Source of the DNA: Natronorubrum aibiense
Lineage (GTDB): Archaea; Halobacteriota; Halobacteria; Halobacteriales; Natrialbaceae
NCBI RefSeq assembly: GCF_009392895.1
Contig: NZ_CP045488.1
Location: 310,001-374,000, forward strand
DNA: 64,000 bases
Reading direction: 5' to 3'
In this document: piece by piece, positions 63,814 through 64,000 of the stretch
Position numbering within the stretch: the first letter of the stretch is position 1
Layout of the letters: every line of letters begins with the position of its first letter
Made by a program: the position numbers and the translations under genes
The notes under the pieces: generated by a model
Databases searched by the model: none
What the model was told of the DNA's origin: nothing
Seen by the model: only the letters and a program-made list of their open reading frames with translations

Positions 63814-64000
63814 ATGAGCACGGGATCGACGGCCTCGAGCGACGGCGGACTCGCCACGCAGTTGTCGTACCTGCTGACGCTGTCGCGACCACGATTCTGG
63901 CTCTATCTGGCAGGGCCGGTGCTCGTGGGTGTTACGTACGCCGCCGACAGCGTCACCGACCTGTTCGCACCGGCCGTGATCGTCTTGTTCGCGTACTTCC
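63814..64000 (+). CDS. lyeJ: UbiA family prenyltransferase, probable lycopene elongase (partial, cut by window end)
   Basis: The visible 62 residues read MSTGSTASSDGGLATQLSYL then LTLSRPRFWLYLAGPVLVGV, the N-terminal cytoplasmic part and first membrane segment of a UbiA prenyltransferase. In haloarchaea the gene after crtI encodes the lycopene elongase/hydratase of bacterioruberin synthesis, and this context supports that name. The catalytic Asp-rich motifs lie beyond the window. Confidence 0.85.
   Translation, partial: MSTGSTASSDGGLATQLSYLLTLSRPRFWLYLAGPVLVGVTYAADSVTDLFAPAVIVLFAYF

Noticed and set aside
1-64000. Mobile elements, integrases or provirus genes
   Set aside because: No transposase, integrase, phage structural gene or terminal repeat with target duplication was recognised, and gene character is uniform.

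Overview
The window is a stretch of a haloarchaeal chromosome. It is roughly two-thirds G+C and nearly every protein is strongly acidic. Many genes are leaderless, with a TATA-like box about 27 bases before the start codon. It carries archaeal-type translation and tRNA-modification genes (eIF2-beta, eIF1A, diphthine synthase, Trm5, Elp3) and halophile-type carotenoid, biotin and cobalamin genes. The gene content looks like Natrialba, Haloterrigena or Natrinema relatives, but that placement is inference. No insertion sequence, CRISPR array, provirus or rRNA was seen; one tRNA is present. Functional names come from recognising motifs and families by eye, not from a database search.

Layout. The left edge has a partial TenA thiaminase-like gene (-), Elp3 (-) and a DUF411 lipoprotein (-). 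Positions 3070-9226 hold a complete seven-gene Mrp sodium/proton antiporter operon (mnhA-G, +), closed by a strong inverted repeat. An MFS transporter and a winged-helix regulator are divergent around perfect palindromes. Next come a SHOCT membrane protein, a DHH/RecJ-like protein with degraded catalytic motifs, two metallo-beta-lactamase proteins, OsmC, a gamma carbonic anhydrase and small haloarchaeal proteins. A 1311-residue secreted protein (19543-23478, -) carries a long array of 23-residue Gln/Ala-rich repeats.

Positions 23923-25959 encode the biotin ECF transporter BioY-BioM-BioN behind a BirA-like operator. A sodium/solute symporter follows, flanked by two small co-transcribed genes, then tRNA-Thr(CGT), Trm5, a Rieske protein, diphthine synthase, and a lipoprotein with a deacetylase fold that lacks its catalytic motif. 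Positions 34530-45719 (-) form the branched-chain amino-acid region in transcription order leuA, ilvB, ilvN, ilvC, a small duplicated-motif protein, leuC, leuD, EamA transporter, HTTM protein, leuB. leuA has an apparent one-base frameshift in a run of six G, near a well-placed promoter and start.

The right part has an Lrp/TRASH regulator divergent from a ferritin-like gene, eIF2-beta fused to TRAM, and a compact cobalamin nucleotide-loop assembly and salvage operon (HAD, cbiB, cobS, cobY, cobT, cobD-like, cbiZ; 48736-54598). Beyond it are an amidohydrolase, a rhodanese, an FAA hydrolase, a cysteine-cluster protein, eIF1A, an SDR, an FNT channel fused to two universal-stress domains, and the start of a carotenoid operon (crtI and a UbiA-type lycopene elongase cut by the window edge).
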